This document shows positions 50,070 to 58,651 of a DNA stretch of 64,000 nucleotides, in pieces; position 1 is the first letter of the stretch, and each line of letters starts with the position of its first letter. Made by a program: the position numbers and the translations under genes. A model generated the notes under the pieces. It searched no databases, had not been told where the DNA came from, and saw only the letters and a list, made by a program, of their open reading frames with translations. The DNA comes from an uncultured Bacteroidota bacterium (GTDB lineage: Bacteria > Bacteroidota > Bacteroidia > Bacteroidales > P3). The stretch spans positions 408,325 through 472,324 of the forward strand of contig CACYPU010000001.1 in NCBI GenBank assembly GCA_902776365.1, in the 5' to 3' direction.

Positions 50070-50954
50070 ATGCAACGCTTCCGACCATACGTACTGCCCA
50101 TCGCCATTGTATTGGGATTGCTGCTGCACAAGTGGTGCGCCATCTTCTCCTTCCTCGTACCCTTCATCATCTTTGCCATCCTCCTGCTCACCTTCACCGC
50201 CGTCGACCTCCGCAAGCTCCGCTTCTCCATGCTCGACCTCTGGCTGATGCTCTTCCAGATTGTCGTCAGCACCGGCGGCTACACCCTCATCACCCTCCTG
50301 GGCGGCAGCCACATCGTCGCTGAAGGCCTCCTCATCGGTGTCCTCTGTCCCGTGGCCTCCTCCGTCGCCGTCATCGCCTGCCTCCTCGGCGCCAACCGCG
50401 AAACCGTCACCACCTACACCATTGTCGGCAACCTCATGGTCGCACTCGTCGCCCCCGTCGTCTTCAGCCTCGTCGGCGACCACCCCGAACTCGACATCGT
50501 CGACAGCATGCTGCTGATGTTCACCAAGATAGGCTCTACCCTGGCTCTCCCCTTCTTCCTGGCGGTCCTCTTGCAATTACTCCTGCCGAAAGCCAACGCC
50601 CTCCTCGCCCGATACAACGCCCTGGGCTTCTACCTCTGGGCCATCGCCCTGCTCTTCACCCTCGGTCAGACCATCGACTACATCTTCCTCAACGGTGAAG
50701 GCAACTGGAGTTCCATCATCTGGCTCGGTGGCCTATCGCTGCTCTTCTGTGTGGTGCAATTCGCCACTGGCCGCTGGCTGGGAAAAAAATATGGCGACGT
50801 CATCGGCGGCGGACAGCTCCTCGGACAGAAAAACACCGCCTTCGGCATCTGGATGGCCAACACCTTCCTCTCACCCCTCTCCTCCGTCTTCCTCGCCTTC
50901 TACAGCGTCTTCCAAAACGTCTGGAACGCCTGGCAGTTAAAGAATAAGAAATAA
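50070..50954 (+). CDS. bile acid:sodium symporter-family (BASS) transporter
   Basis: A 294-residue inner-membrane protein with about nine helices. It has the BASS-type pattern (LIGVLCPVASSVAVIACLLGANRE near residue 95, and QKNTAFGIWMANTFLSP near 260). The substrate is not predictable; relatives carry organic anions. Confidence 0.8.
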   Translation: MQRFRPYVLPIAIVLGLLLHKWCAIFSFLVPFIIFAILLLTFTAVDLRKLRFSMLDLWLMLFQIVVSTGGYTLITLLGGSHIVAEGLLIGVLCPVASSVAVIACLLGANRETVTTYTIVGNLMVALVAPVVFSLVGDHPELDIVDSMLLMFTKIGSTLALPFFLAVLLQLLLPKANALLARYNALGFYLWAIALLFTLGQTIDYIFLNGEGNWSSIIWLGGLSLLFCVVQFATGRWLGKKYGDVIGGGQLLGQKNTAFGIWMANTFLSPLSSVFLAFYSVFQNVWNAWQLKNKK

Positions 50955-50994
50955 AAGTTAACAACTAAGAGTTAAGAATTCAGTATCTAGTGTT

Positions 50995-51825
50995 ATGAAA
51001 AATCATACGTCCCAGCACTCCCCAGCACTCCCCAGCACCCCCCTGCATCCCCAAAATATCAAGGCTGCCTTTTTCGACATCGACGGCACACTCCTCAGCT
51101 TCACCACACACCGCGTCTCCCCCGGCACCGTGCGGGCCTTCGAACATCTGCACCGCGCCGGCATCCGCACATTCCTCTCCACTGGCCGCCCCGACATCCT
51201 CATACCCGACATGCCCGTCTCCTTCGACGGCAAAATCACCATGAACGGAGGACTCGTATTCACGCCCAATGAGGTCCTGCTGAGTAACCCTATCAGCGAC
51301 GCGGAACTTCAAGCATGGCTTGATTTGGCAAAGGATAAACACCTCTGCACCATGGTATTCACTAAGGACAATATGTTCCTTGCACAACCCAATGAAATAG
51401 GCCTCAAACTGCGCAACCAACTCGAATTTGAGATGCCGCCCGTCGTCGGCATCGACCGCATGCGCTCTGAAACCGTCTACCAGATTATCGCCATCATGCC
51501 CGGCGATATGGACGACTCCGTCAACCAACTCCTCCCCCACTGCCGCCTGCCGCGCTGGCACCCCTACTTCACCGACATCGTGGCCGAGGACAACAGCAAG
51601 GCCCGCGGCATGGAAGCCATCTGCCGCCACTTCGGCATCCGTCAAGAAGAAACCCTCGCCTTCGGCGACGGCGCCAACGACATCGAAATGCTCGAATGGG
51701 CCGGCATCGGCGTGGCTATGGGCAACGCAGCAGATAACGTCAAAGAGCACGCCGACCTCGTCACCTCCGACGTCGACAACGAAGGAATAGAGAAGGTAGT
51801 TAATAAGATAATAGTTGATAGATAA
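50995..51825 (+). CDS. Cof-type HAD hydrolase
   Basis: The 276-residue sugar-phosphate or FMN phosphatase-type HAD protein has AAFFDIDGTLL (motif I), TGRP, and motif IV FGDGANDIEMLEW. The first 22 residues (QHSPALPSTPLHPQ) are encoded by a ten-base repeat CAGCACTCCC (51008-51052) and are not part of the fold. Confidence 0.9.
   Translation: MKNHTSQHSPALPSTPLHPQNIKAAFFDIDGTLLSFTTHRVSPGTVRAFEHLHRAGIRTFLSTGRPDILIPDMPVSFDGKITMNGGLVFTPNEVLLSNPISDAELQAWLDLAKDKHLCTMVFTKDNMFLAQPNEIGLKLRNQLEFEMPPVVGIDRMRSETVYQIIAIMPGDMDDSVNQLLPHCRLPRWHPYFTDIVAEDNSKARGMEAICRHFGIRQEETLAFGDGANDIEMLEWAGIGVAMGNAADNVKEHADLVTSDVDNEGIEKVVNKIIVDR
51008..51052. repeat. ten-base tract CAGCACTCCC at the 5' end of the Cof gene
   Basis: CAGCACTCCC twice, then CAGCACCCCC. 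The GCACTCC family also occurs at 56398-56480 and 62072-62118. Confidence 0.8.
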
Positions 51826-51833
51826 CAGATATC

Positions 51834-52049
51834 ATGAAGAGTTTGGAAAAACAACTCGAAGAAACCCTACGCCTCCTCGACAGCTATCAAGACCTCGCTG
51901 TCGACCAGGACGACGACGACGCCTTCGTCGCCCGCGGCAACGGCTTCTGCGACCGCAAATACAGCGACGATTTTCTCCAGATGCAGATAGCACAGCTCAC
52001 CGCACGTGCAGCAGAACTCAAAAAGAAGATACAACATGCCGATTTATAG
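51834..52049 (+). CDS. small acidic protein of unknown function
   Basis: The 71-residue, mostly helical protein has an Asp cluster (VDQDDDDAFVARGNGF) and a C-terminal coiled coil (AQLTARAAELKKKIQ). It sits nine bases after the Cof gene and overlaps the cardiolipin synthase start by 14 bases. I do not recognise it. Confidence 0.65.
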   Translation: MKSLEKQLEETLRLLDSYQDLAVDQDDDDAFVARGNGFCDRKYSDDFLQMQIAQLTARAAELKKKIQHADL

Positions 52050-53463
52050 AATAATTATATTGCTGCTGGTCATCGCTTCGGTCATCATTGTCATCTCCGA
52101 GAACCGCAAGCCCTACCTCTCCGTCTTCTGGATAATGTTCATCGTCCTCCTGCCGGGTGTGGGTATCGCCTTCTACTTCCTCCTCGGCAAAGACTACCGC
52201 GGTCGCCGCACCATCAAAGCCGACGAACTCGCACGCCTCGACGCCCTGCGCGACAACGCCGTCGGCGACGCCATCCTCCCCCAGCCCCCCAACGACAAAT
52301 ACCGTAAACTCGCCGACATGATGCGCAACGCCAACGACACCCCGCTCCTTCAGGGCAACCAGGTGCGCATCTTCACCGACTTCACCCCCATGTTCGAGGC
52401 CATGCTCGACGACATCGCCTCGGCCAAAGAATTCATACATATCCAGTTCTATATCGTTGAAAACGACGAGGTGGGGCAGCAGCTCAGCGACCTCCTCATC
52501 CGCAAGGCCGCCGAAGGCGTCGACGTCCGCCTCATGTACGACAGCTGCGCCAACCTCTTCGTCCACAGCCGCTACTACGACCGCATGCGCCACAACGGCG
52601 TCCACGTCAAATCCTTCCAAAAATTCCTCCCCGCACTCTTCAATCGCGAAGTCAATTGCCGCACCCACCGTAAAATCGTCGTCATCGACGGCCATACCGC
52701 CTACACTGGCGGCATGAACATCGCCCGCCGCTACCGTGACGGCATCAACCACGGCGTCTGGCGCGACACACAGATACGCCTCCAAGGACCCGCCGTCGCC
52801 CAGCTCGAGGTCTCCTTTCTCTCCGACTGGCGCTTCTGCACCAAGAAACTCCTCGACCAACCCCGCTTCTTCCCCAATTCAAACACTAACGCAATCAAGC
52901 AATCAAGCAATAACGCAATCACACAGATTGTCACCTCCGGCCCCATGGACGAATGGAACACCGTCATGCAAGGCCTCGTACAGATTATGGCTCAAAGCCA
53001 GAAATACCTCTACATACAGACCCCCTACTTCACGCCGCCCCACCCCGTACTCCTCGCCATCCGTAATGCCGCCCTCGCCGGTGTCGACGTCCGCCTGATG
53101 GTCCCCGCTACCTCCGACCGCGGCGCCATCACACGCCTCGCCACCCAGTCCTACTTCCGTGACCTCCTCCCCGCCGGAGTGAAAATCTATCTCTACCACA
53201 ACGGATTCCTACACGCCAAAACCATCGTCTGCGACGACGACTTCACCACCATAGGCTCCACCAACCTCGACCCCCGCAGCCTCGAGCAGAACTTCGAAGT
53301 CAACGCCTTCATCTACGACGGCGACATCGCCATCCGCCAGCGCGACATCTTCCTCGACGACCAGCAGCACTGCTCCCTCGTCGACCCCCTCCGCTGGCAG
53401 CATCGCCCCCGTCTCCAGAAGTTCCTCGAATCCTCCGCCCGCATCCTCACCCCCATCCTATAG
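52036..53463 (+). CDS. cls: cardiolipin synthase
   Basis: This membrane phospholipase-D-type enzyme joins two phosphatidylglycerols. Two N-terminal helices are followed by two HKD motifs: HRKIVVIDGHTAYTGG (about residue 214) and HAKTIVCDDDFTTIGSTN (about 395). I chose the ATG at 52036, where MPIYRIIILLLV begins the first helix. An insert NSNTNAIKQSSNNAIT is encoded by an eight-base repeat GCAATCAA (52883-52925). Confidence 0.93.
   Translation: MPIYRIIILLLVIASVIIVISENRKPYLSVFWIMFIVLLPGVGIAFYFLLGKDYRGRRTIKADELARLDALRDNAVGDAILPQPPNDKYRKLADMMRNANDTPLLQGNQVRIFTDFTPMFEAMLDDIASAKEFIHIQFYIVENDEVGQQLSDLLIRKAAEGVDVRLMYDSCANLFVHSRYYDRMRHNGVHVKSFQKFLPALFNREVNCRTHRKIVVIDGHTAYTGGMNIARRYRDGINHGVWRDTQIRLQGPAVAQLEVSFLSDWRFCTKKLLDQPRFFPNSNTNAIKQSSNNAITQIVTSGPMDEWNTVMQGLVQIMAQSQKYLYIQTPYFTPPHPVLLAIRNAALAGVDVRLMVPATSDRGAITRLATQSYFRDLLPAGVKIYLYHNGFLHAKTIVCDDDFTTIGSTNLDPRSLEQNFEVNAFIYDGDIAIRQRDIFLDDQQHCSLVDPLRWQHRPRLQKFLESSARILTPIL
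52883..52925. repeat. eight-base tract GCAATCAA inside cls
   Basis: GCAATCAA, GCAATCAA, GCAATAAC, GCAATCAC in frame, just before VTSGPMDEW. Confidence 0.8.
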
Positions 53464-53485
53464 CCTTACCATTACCCTATAAAAG

Positions 53486-53521
53486 CCTTACCAACTCCTA
53501 CCATAGTAGGAGTTGGTAAGG
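53486..53521. terminator. 16-bp perfect hairpin between convergent genes
   Basis: 53486-53501 is the exact complement of 53506-53521, with loop CATA. A partial copy of the left arm (CCTTACCATTACC) precedes it. No T-run follows, so efficiency is uncertain. Confidence 0.7.
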
Positions 53522-53548
53522 GGATGATTAGGTCTTTATAAAGTATTT

Positions 53549-54832
53549 TTATCTACCGCCAATGGACCAGATGAGGCCGAACTTCACAGGGTAGATATCT
53601 TGGAAATCAGACTTGAAGAGCTTCTGGGTAGACATCTGAACATAGAGGCCGAGGGAACCGTAGAACACCGACAGGCGGGCGTCGAGCACAAAGGGGTTCA
53701 TCTGCTTCCCCACCTCCTTGTCGCGGACTGTGAGGTCGGTGCTGTGAGACTCATATTCCTGGTTGAGGTAGCCGTTGGCGTTGATGCCCGGAAGAGCCGT
53801 GAGGCGGATGCACAGGTCGTCATATTTCCAGGGCTCGAAGCTGAAAGTAATCGGGACGACGATGGCGCCGGTGAAGAAGTAGGAATCCCAGTTGTTGGGG
53901 TCCGGGGTGCCGCTGGTGATGGTGGCATAGGCCGGATACATCGCGGAAGGCTGCTGAAAGCCTGTGGGTGTGGCACATACGAGGTGCTCCCTGAAATGGT
54001 ATCGGTTCACCTCCACACCCAGACCGGCATAGATTCCGAAGTGAGTGGTGTTGACGAGGGGATAGTCGAGGGATAATCCAATATTCATAAAGTAATAGGA
54101 AACCTCAGCGTCGCCGTCAACACCACCGAGGGGCTTGTCGCCCCAGTTGTTGAAACCCCACGACCAGTTGGCTTCGAAGTCGCGGCTGGCCTTGTTCTTT
54201 TCTCTTTTGAAACTGAAAGGCAAAGTTGTTGCACGGATAACTTCTTCTCCTATAACGAGTTTTCCGTTATCAAGAACAGTCAGCTGGGCGCTCCGGTCCA
54301 GAGTGCTATCCTTTGCTGGCTTGCGGTCAACAGCGGGCACCTCGATGCATGCATTGTCTACAACCTCGAAGTTGTAGGCATTGACAGACAGCGGCAATTC
54401 GCTATAGATTCGTGAGTTGTCTTGGGCTTTAAGAATCACATAGCCGGCGTTGAGGGTGCCAGCGAGAGTCTCGTTGAACTCGACCTTGGCGTTGTCCTCA
54501 GTGCTGATGACGAGTTGCTCGTCACCGAAATCGAAGGCGCCGCTGAAGAGGATGGAGGCACCGTCCTCGGCGGTAAAGCTGATAATACGGTCGGCGGGGT
54601 TGAGGCGGAGCACGGCGGAGGTGTTGCCGTCCATCGACATGACGCCGTTGGAGATTTGGGCGACAGCCAGATTGTTGTTGACCTCGAGCTGGGTCTTGTC
54701 GCCGGGGTAGATTTTCAGCGTCACATTGTCCTCGACCCTGATGGTGTGTACACCTGTGACGGGCTGCACAAGGACTTGCGCCGAGGCGGCGGAGCAGAAA
54801 AACAAAGTGAAAAGCAAAAATCTTGTTTTCAT
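53549..54832 (-). CDS. head-GIN/DUF2807-like protein with C-terminal membrane-barrel-like domain
   Basis: The 427-residue secreted protein (signal FLLFTLFFCSAASAQ) has a beta-helical head-GIN-type domain (residues about 25-190; repeated VEDNVTLKIYPGDK, TEDNAKVEFNE, LDNGKLVIG). A second part resembles outer-membrane barrels (YAGLGVEVNRYHF, FGLIWSIGG). It follows the ECF sigma/anti-sigma pair and is the likely target or partner of that module. Confidence 0.75.
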   Translation of the reverse strand: MKTRFLLFTLFFCSAASAQVLVQPVTGVHTIRVEDNVTLKIYPGDKTQLEVNNNLAVAQISNGVMSMDGNTSAVLRLNPADRIISFTAEDGASILFSGAFDFGDEQLVISTEDNAKVEFNETLAGTLNAGYVILKAQDNSRIYSELPLSVNAYNFEVVDNACIEVPAVDRKPAKDSTLDRSAQLTVLDNGKLVIGEEVIRATTLPFSFKREKNKASRDFEANWSWGFNNWGDKPLGGVDGDAEVSYYFMNIGLSLDYPLVNTTHFGIYAGLGVEVNRYHFREHLVCATPTGFQQPSAMYPAYATITSGTPDPNNWDSYFFTGAIVVPITFSFEPWKYDDLCIRLTALPGINANGYLNQEYESHSTDLTVRDKEVGKQMNPFVLDARLSVFYGSLGLYVQMSTQKLFKSDFQDIYPVKFGLIWSIGGR

Positions 54833-54855
54833 GATATAAAGGATTTAAAGTTTAA

Positions 54856-55593
54856 TTATCGTGAAGCTATCATAACAGCCTTGCGGGGGGAGAGGTTGTG
54901 GCGGATGAACTTGGCCACGGGAGTTTCCTCGACCCATTCGGCGGCGATGTCGCGGAGCCGGGGACGGGAGTTGTCATAGACGATGAGGGTGTTGGTGTAG
55001 ATGGTGTCGGGAGCAGGAACATAGACGATGAGACTCTCCGATGGAATCGCCGTGGGGACTACAGAGGGTTCCTCCTGCGGCAGCAGCGGCAGAGTGTTCT
55101 CTTCCTGGGCAATCAGCAGAGGCTCCTCGGGGACGATGGTTTCTATAATATCTATTGTTCTTATAGTATCTATGGGCTTTATAGTTTTTTTTGGAGTACC
55201 TGGAATATTCGGTGTGCTCAGATCGCTCGCGGTTGTAGTGGCGGCGACCAGCTGTGGTTCCTGGGGCTCGAGCTGCCCCATAGTGCCCATACGGAAAGCA
55301 GGAAGCATGAAGGCGACGAGGATGGCGGCAGCGGCGCTCCAGCGCAGGAAAGGTGAAAGGTGAGAGGTGAACTGTGGTCGGCGACCTTGTGGAGCCAAAG
55401 GTAAAAGGCGCGTATACCGGACGCTCTCGTCGCACTCCAGCCGCGGAGCCTCGCTGTAGAGCGCCAGTTCCTCGGCGGCCTCGGGGTGGTCGGCGAGCCA
55501 GGCCTCCACCTCAGCACGTTCTATGTCGGAGAGCTGTCCCTCAGCATACTGCAGGAGGAAAACCTCGTAGTTGGTGTCATTTATCGTTGTCAT
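54856..55593 (-). CDS. anti-sigma-factor-like membrane protein
   Basis: The 245-residue protein has a cytoplasmic N-terminus with a zinc-less anti-sigma helical pattern (LLQYAEGQLSDIERAEVEAWL), one membrane helix (WSAAAAILVAFMLPAF, about 90-105), and a Pro/Thr-rich periplasmic part. The linker QFTSHLSPF before the helix comes from a TCACCTTTC heptamer tract (55337-55372). It overlaps the sigma gene by 17 bases. Confidence 0.8.
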   Translation of the reverse strand: MTTINDTNYEVFLLQYAEGQLSDIERAEVEAWLADHPEAAEELALYSEAPRLECDESVRYTRLLPLAPQGRRPQFTSHLSPFLRWSAAAAILVAFMLPAFRMGTMGQLEPQEPQLVAATTTASDLSTPNIPGTPKKTIKPIDTIRTIDIIETIVPEEPLLIAQEENTLPLLPQEEPSVVPTAIPSESLIVYVPAPDTIYTNTLIVYDNSRPRLRDIAAEWVEETPVAKFIRHNLSPRKAVMIASR

Positions 55594-56071
55594 ATCCCAA
55601 TTGTTTCAGTTGTTTTCTCATATTTACCCGGGCTCGGAAGAGGTAGACCTGCACCTTTGAGTCGCTGAGCGAGAGGGTCTCCCCTATCTCGGCGTAGCTA
55701 TAGCCCTCGACATCGCGCAGCTGGAGGATGGCGCGCTGCACTTCGGGTAGCGTCTGGAGGGCTCGCTCGATGGCCTCGTGGAGGTCGAAACGCTCGTCAG
55801 GCATCTGCACCTTCTCCGTCACCACCTGTTCAGCATGCATCTGCACCACCTTGTTGTGGCGGAGGGTCATCATCAGACTACGGTAGGCGGCGCTGAGGAG
55901 GTAGCTCTTGCCCTTGGCCTGCGGCACCTCGTCGCGGTGGCTCCAGAGGGAGGCCAGCGCCTCCTGCACAGCATCCTCGCAGTCGGGACGGCTCGGATAG
56001 CAGCGCATCGCGAAACGCATCGCGTCGTCGGCCCACAGGCGCACTCCCTTGTTATATTCCTTGGCAGTCAA
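55577..56071 (-). CDS. ECF-type RNA polymerase sigma factor
   Basis: The 164-residue sigma-70 family protein has region 2 (DCEDAVQEALASLWSHRDE) and region 4 (LPEVQRAILQLRDVEGYSYAEIGE). It starts at a TTG (56069-56071), which aligns with the usual N-terminus of such factors. It forms a two- or three-gene module with the anti-sigma and head-GIN genes. Confidence 0.9.
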   Translation of the reverse strand: MTAKEYNKGVRLWADDAMRFAMRCYPSRPDCEDAVQEALASLWSHRDEVPQAKGKSYLLSAAYRSLMMTLRHNKVVQMHAEQVVTEKVQMPDERFDLHEAIERALQTLPEVQRAILQLRDVEGYSYAEIGETLSLSDSKVQVYLFRARVNMRKQLKQLGYDNDK

Positions 56072-56147
56072 TCAGGCAGTCTTTTTAGTCCCTTTACACC
56101 TAATAGTTGCGCAAAGGGGGTGAAATATTACAAAGGAATGTTTTTTT

Positions 56148-56750
56148 TTACAAAAGATGTTCGAGAAGGATTTTCACACCCAGCCCCAGAAGGACCAGAC
56201 CGGCGATGATGTTGGCCGTGCGCTCCGGGACGGGGATATTGCGCTTGCCGAGGTACACGCCCAGTAGAGAGACCAATGTGGTGACGATACCGATGGTGGC
56301 GACAATCCACAGGACGGTAGTCAGCGGATTATCCAAGCCGAGACCGATGCCGACGGCAAAAGCGTCGATGCTGGTGGCGACACCTAAAACGAAAAAGGAG
56401 TACAAGGGAGTGCGAGGGAGTGCCGGGGAGTGCGAGACGTTACTATTGTCTTGCACTCCTTTGCACTCCTTGCACTCCTTACTACTTTCAATAATCATCT
56501 TTCCTCCGATGAAGGCAAGTAGGCCAAACGCTATCCAGTGGTCGACAGCCTCGATGAACTCGCGGGCCACGTCGCCTATCAGGGCACCAGCCAAAGGGAA
56601 TGCCCCCTGACAGAGGCCGAAGATGAGAGCCATCAGCAATCCCCGACGGTAGGTCATCTTAGTGCGGAACGCCGTAGTGGTGCTCACCACCAGGGAGTCG
56701 ACACAGAGTGCCAGAGCCAATAACAACGCTTCTACAAATCCCATAACCAT
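56148..56750 (-). CDS. mntP: manganese efflux pump MntP
   Basis: The 200-residue six-helix exporter has the two inverted halves LALALCVDSLVVS and GVATSIDAFAVGIG, carrying the conserved Asp residues. The central cytoplasmic loop is enlarged by SKECKECKGVQDNSNVSHSP and neighbours, encoded by GCACTCC-type repeats (56398-56480). The ATG at 56744 is an equal start candidate. Confidence 0.9.
   Translation of the reverse strand: MVMGFVEALLLALALCVDSLVVSTTTAFRTKMTYRRGLLMALIFGLCQGAFPLAGALIGDVAREFIEAVDHWIAFGLLAFIGGKMIIESSKECKECKGVQDNSNVSHSPALPRTPLYSFFVLGVATSIDAFAVGIGLGLDNPLTTVLWIVATIGIVTTLVSLLGVYLGKRNIPVPERTANIIAGLVLLGLGVKILLEHLL
56398..56480. repeat. GGGAGTGC / TTGCACTCC inverted tracts inside mntP
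   Basis: The left part repeats GGGAGTGCGA; the right part repeats TTGCACTCC (three units). They are complementary across the middle of the gene. Confidence 0.8.
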
Positions 56751-56778
56751 TATCTCTTAACTATTATCTTTTATCTTT
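56745..56778. repeat. heptamer tract CTATTAT/CTCTTAA at the mntP start
   Basis: It fills the spacer and covers the stop region of the ATP-grasp-like gene. Confidence 0.7.
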
Positions 56779-57641
56779 TCATGTGCCACCATACCCATCG
56801 TGTGGCGGAAGTTGATTTCGGCGACGTGGACGCTGCCGTCGGCACAGACCATCAGGTCGACGCCGAGAGGTCCACGGTAGCGGGGCCAGACATTGGCGGC
56901 CAGCCAGGCTTCCACTCGCTCGCGAGCCTCACGGACAGGGAATGCTGCCTCAATCTGCTCATCCTTCCACAAGACGTTCTCTTTGTACACGCCGCTGCCT
57001 GTTCGGAAGTAGGAGTAGCCAAGGAAAGTGGGCAGCATACGGGAACAAGTGCTACCAACTACCCACTGTCCACTATCCACTCTATATTCCAACGCCACAT
57101 CAGCCACTACCTCGCGGCGCGGCTCCGCTATCACGCAACGCTGCGAGGCGATGGTCTTCACTATCCAGTCGCGGTCGATGGGTGTGAGGCTGCCATGCAC
57201 CCAGCGCAGTCCCCTACCCGCCCCCGACCAAGGCGCCTTCATCACCCAGTGCTCGCGTTTTTTTAATAATGATTCCATATATTCTATGGAGCGCACATCG
57301 TGGCAGTCCTCCTGCAGGGGGAGCACCGTGGAGCGGTGCTGCAGTTCGCGGATGGTGTTGATTTCCTCGTCGGAGGGCAGCAGCGACTCTTCTATGCCTC
57401 TCTTCTGCAGTTCATGTTTCACCACAGCATCCCAGCCCCAGGCAACGACTTCGTCTAATTGAAAATTCAAAAATGAAAATTGAAAATCATAGACAGAAGT
57501 ACAGACGGCATTGGGATAGAGCACGGACATGATGTTCGCGTCGCGGCGGGCAAAGTCGACGGCCGAGCGCGGCGGGACATAATGAGCACGACCTTTGGCT
57601 AGGCAAAGATCGTGCTCAGGGTTGAAGATGCAGAGTTGCAT
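56757..57641 (-). CDS. ATP-grasp-like protein of unknown function
   Basis: The 294-residue protein starts MQLCIFNPEHDLCLA and has ATP-grasp-like stretches: WVMKAPWSGAGRGLRWV (phosphate-binding loop type) and GPLGVDLMVCADGSVHVAEINFR (metal-ligand strand). Conserved in Bacteroidales, with no assigned ligand. Two repeat inserts: DFQFSFLNFQLD (57453-57490, GAAAATT heptamers) and DSGQWVVGST (57050-57090, CTACCCA-type). Confidence 0.65.
   Translation of the reverse strand: MQLCIFNPEHDLCLAKGRAHYVPPRSAVDFARRDANIMSVLYPNAVCTSVYDFQFSFLNFQLDEVVAWGWDAVVKHELQKRGIEESLLPSDEEINTIRELQHRSTVLPLQEDCHDVRSIEYMESLLKKREHWVMKAPWSGAGRGLRWVHGSLTPIDRDWIVKTIASQRCVIAEPRREVVADVALEYRVDSGQWVVGSTCSRMLPTFLGYSYFRTGSGVYKENVLWKDEQIEAAFPVREARERVEAWLAANVWPRYRGPLGVDLMVCADGSVHVAEINFRHTMGMVAHEKIKDNS
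57453..57490. repeat. heptamer tract GAAAATT inside the ATP-grasp-like gene
   Basis: GAAAATT, CAAAAAT, GAAAATT, GAAAATC in frame. Confidence 0.75.
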
Positions 57642-57650
57642 CCTTTCTTC

Positions 57651-58532
57651 TTATTTATTGACCTGGAATTTCTTGTTACCGGTCTTGAAGAAGTCGGCAA
57701 TCTGGTTGGCGGCGGCGATACCGGCGTTGATGTTGGCCTCTTCGGTCTGGGCACCCATCTTCTTGGGGGTGGCGAAGTAGCGGCCTTCAAAAGCCTTGAA
57801 GTCGGCATCGGCATCGGGCATGATGTCGGTGATATACTTCAGGTCGGTACGCTCAGCCATGAGCTTGAGCAGACCAGCCTCGTCGATGACTTCCTTACGG
57901 GCGCTGTTCACAAGGATACCACCCTTGTGCATCTTGCCGACGAGGTTGTAGTTGATGCTCTGCTTGGTCTCGGCGGTGGCGGGGATGTGCAGGCTGACGA
58001 TGTCGCAGGTCTCGAAGAGAGCGTCCTGGTTGGCAACGGCGGTAGCCATACCGGTGGCGTTGATCTGGTCGGCGGTCATGAAGGCGTCGTAGGCGTAGAC
58101 ATCCATGCCGAAGCCCTTGGCGATGCGGGCCACATTGCGTCCCACGTTACCGAAGGCGAGGATACCCAGCTTCTTGCCCATGAGCTCGGAGCCACTCTTG
58201 CCGTTGTAGAAGTTACGGACGGCGTAGACGAGCATACCCATGACGAGCTCGGCGACAGCGTTGCTGTTCTGGCCGGGGGTGTTCATGGCGACGATGCCGC
58301 GGGCGGTGCAAGCCTCGAGGTCGAGGTTGTCGAAGCCGGCGCCGGCACGCACGACGATCTTCAGGTTCTTGGCGTGGTCGATAACCTCTTTGGTCACCTT
58401 GTCGCTGCGGACGATGAGGGCGTCGGCATCGGCAACGGCGGCATAAAGGTCGTTCACGTCGGTATATTTCTCGAGGAGAGCCAGCTCGTAGCCGTTCTTC
58501 TCAACCACTTCGCGGATGCCGTCGACGGCCAC
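57651..58532 (-). CDS. serA: D-3-phosphoglycerate dehydrogenase, 5' end apparently frameshifted
   Basis: SerA oxidises 3-phosphoglycerate in serine synthesis. It has the NAD motif GNVGRN (about 165), RAGAGFDNLD, and catalytic Arg/Glu/His in the usual places (HIPATAETK). The open frame begins at GTG 58530-58532, but the upstream codons still encode EKPFAK, which belongs to the family N-terminus, back to a TAA at 58554-58556. The first 12 or so residues (typical MKVLVATEKPFAK) are thus disrupted by a small indel. It follows serC. Confidence 0.85.
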   Translation of the reverse strand: MAVDGIREVVEKNGYELALLEKYTDVNDLYAAVADADALIVRSDKVTKEVIDHAKNLKIVVRAGAGFDNLDLEACTARGIVAMNTPGQNSNAVAELVMGMLVYAVRNFYNGKSGSELMGKKLGILAFGNVGRNVARIAKGFGMDVYAYDAFMTADQINATGMATAVANQDALFETCDIVSLHIPATAETKQSINYNLVGKMHKGGILVNSARKEVIDEAGLLKLMAERTDLKYITDIMPDADADFKAFEGRYFATPKKMGAQTEEANINAGIAAANQIADFFKTGNKKFQVNK

Positions 58533-58645
58533 TTTGGCGAAGGGTTTCTCTTGTTAATAATCTTTATTTCATCGGAAAAGACGCAGGTAGGCTCCTTACG
58601 AACCTTCTTCTCGAAGCCTTCCCTGACGTCGTCTTTGATTTCCAT
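58533..58645 (-). other. short frame upstream of serA (MEIKDDVREGFEKK...)
   Basis: An ATG seven bases after the serC stop opens a frame encoding about 30 residues with good codon use (DDVREGFEKKVRKEPTCVF). It then runs out of frame into serA. One inserted base near 58550 would join it to EKPFAK of serA. It may be the true, broken serA start or a separate small peptide. Confidence 0.4.
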
Positions 58646-58651
58646 AATTTC

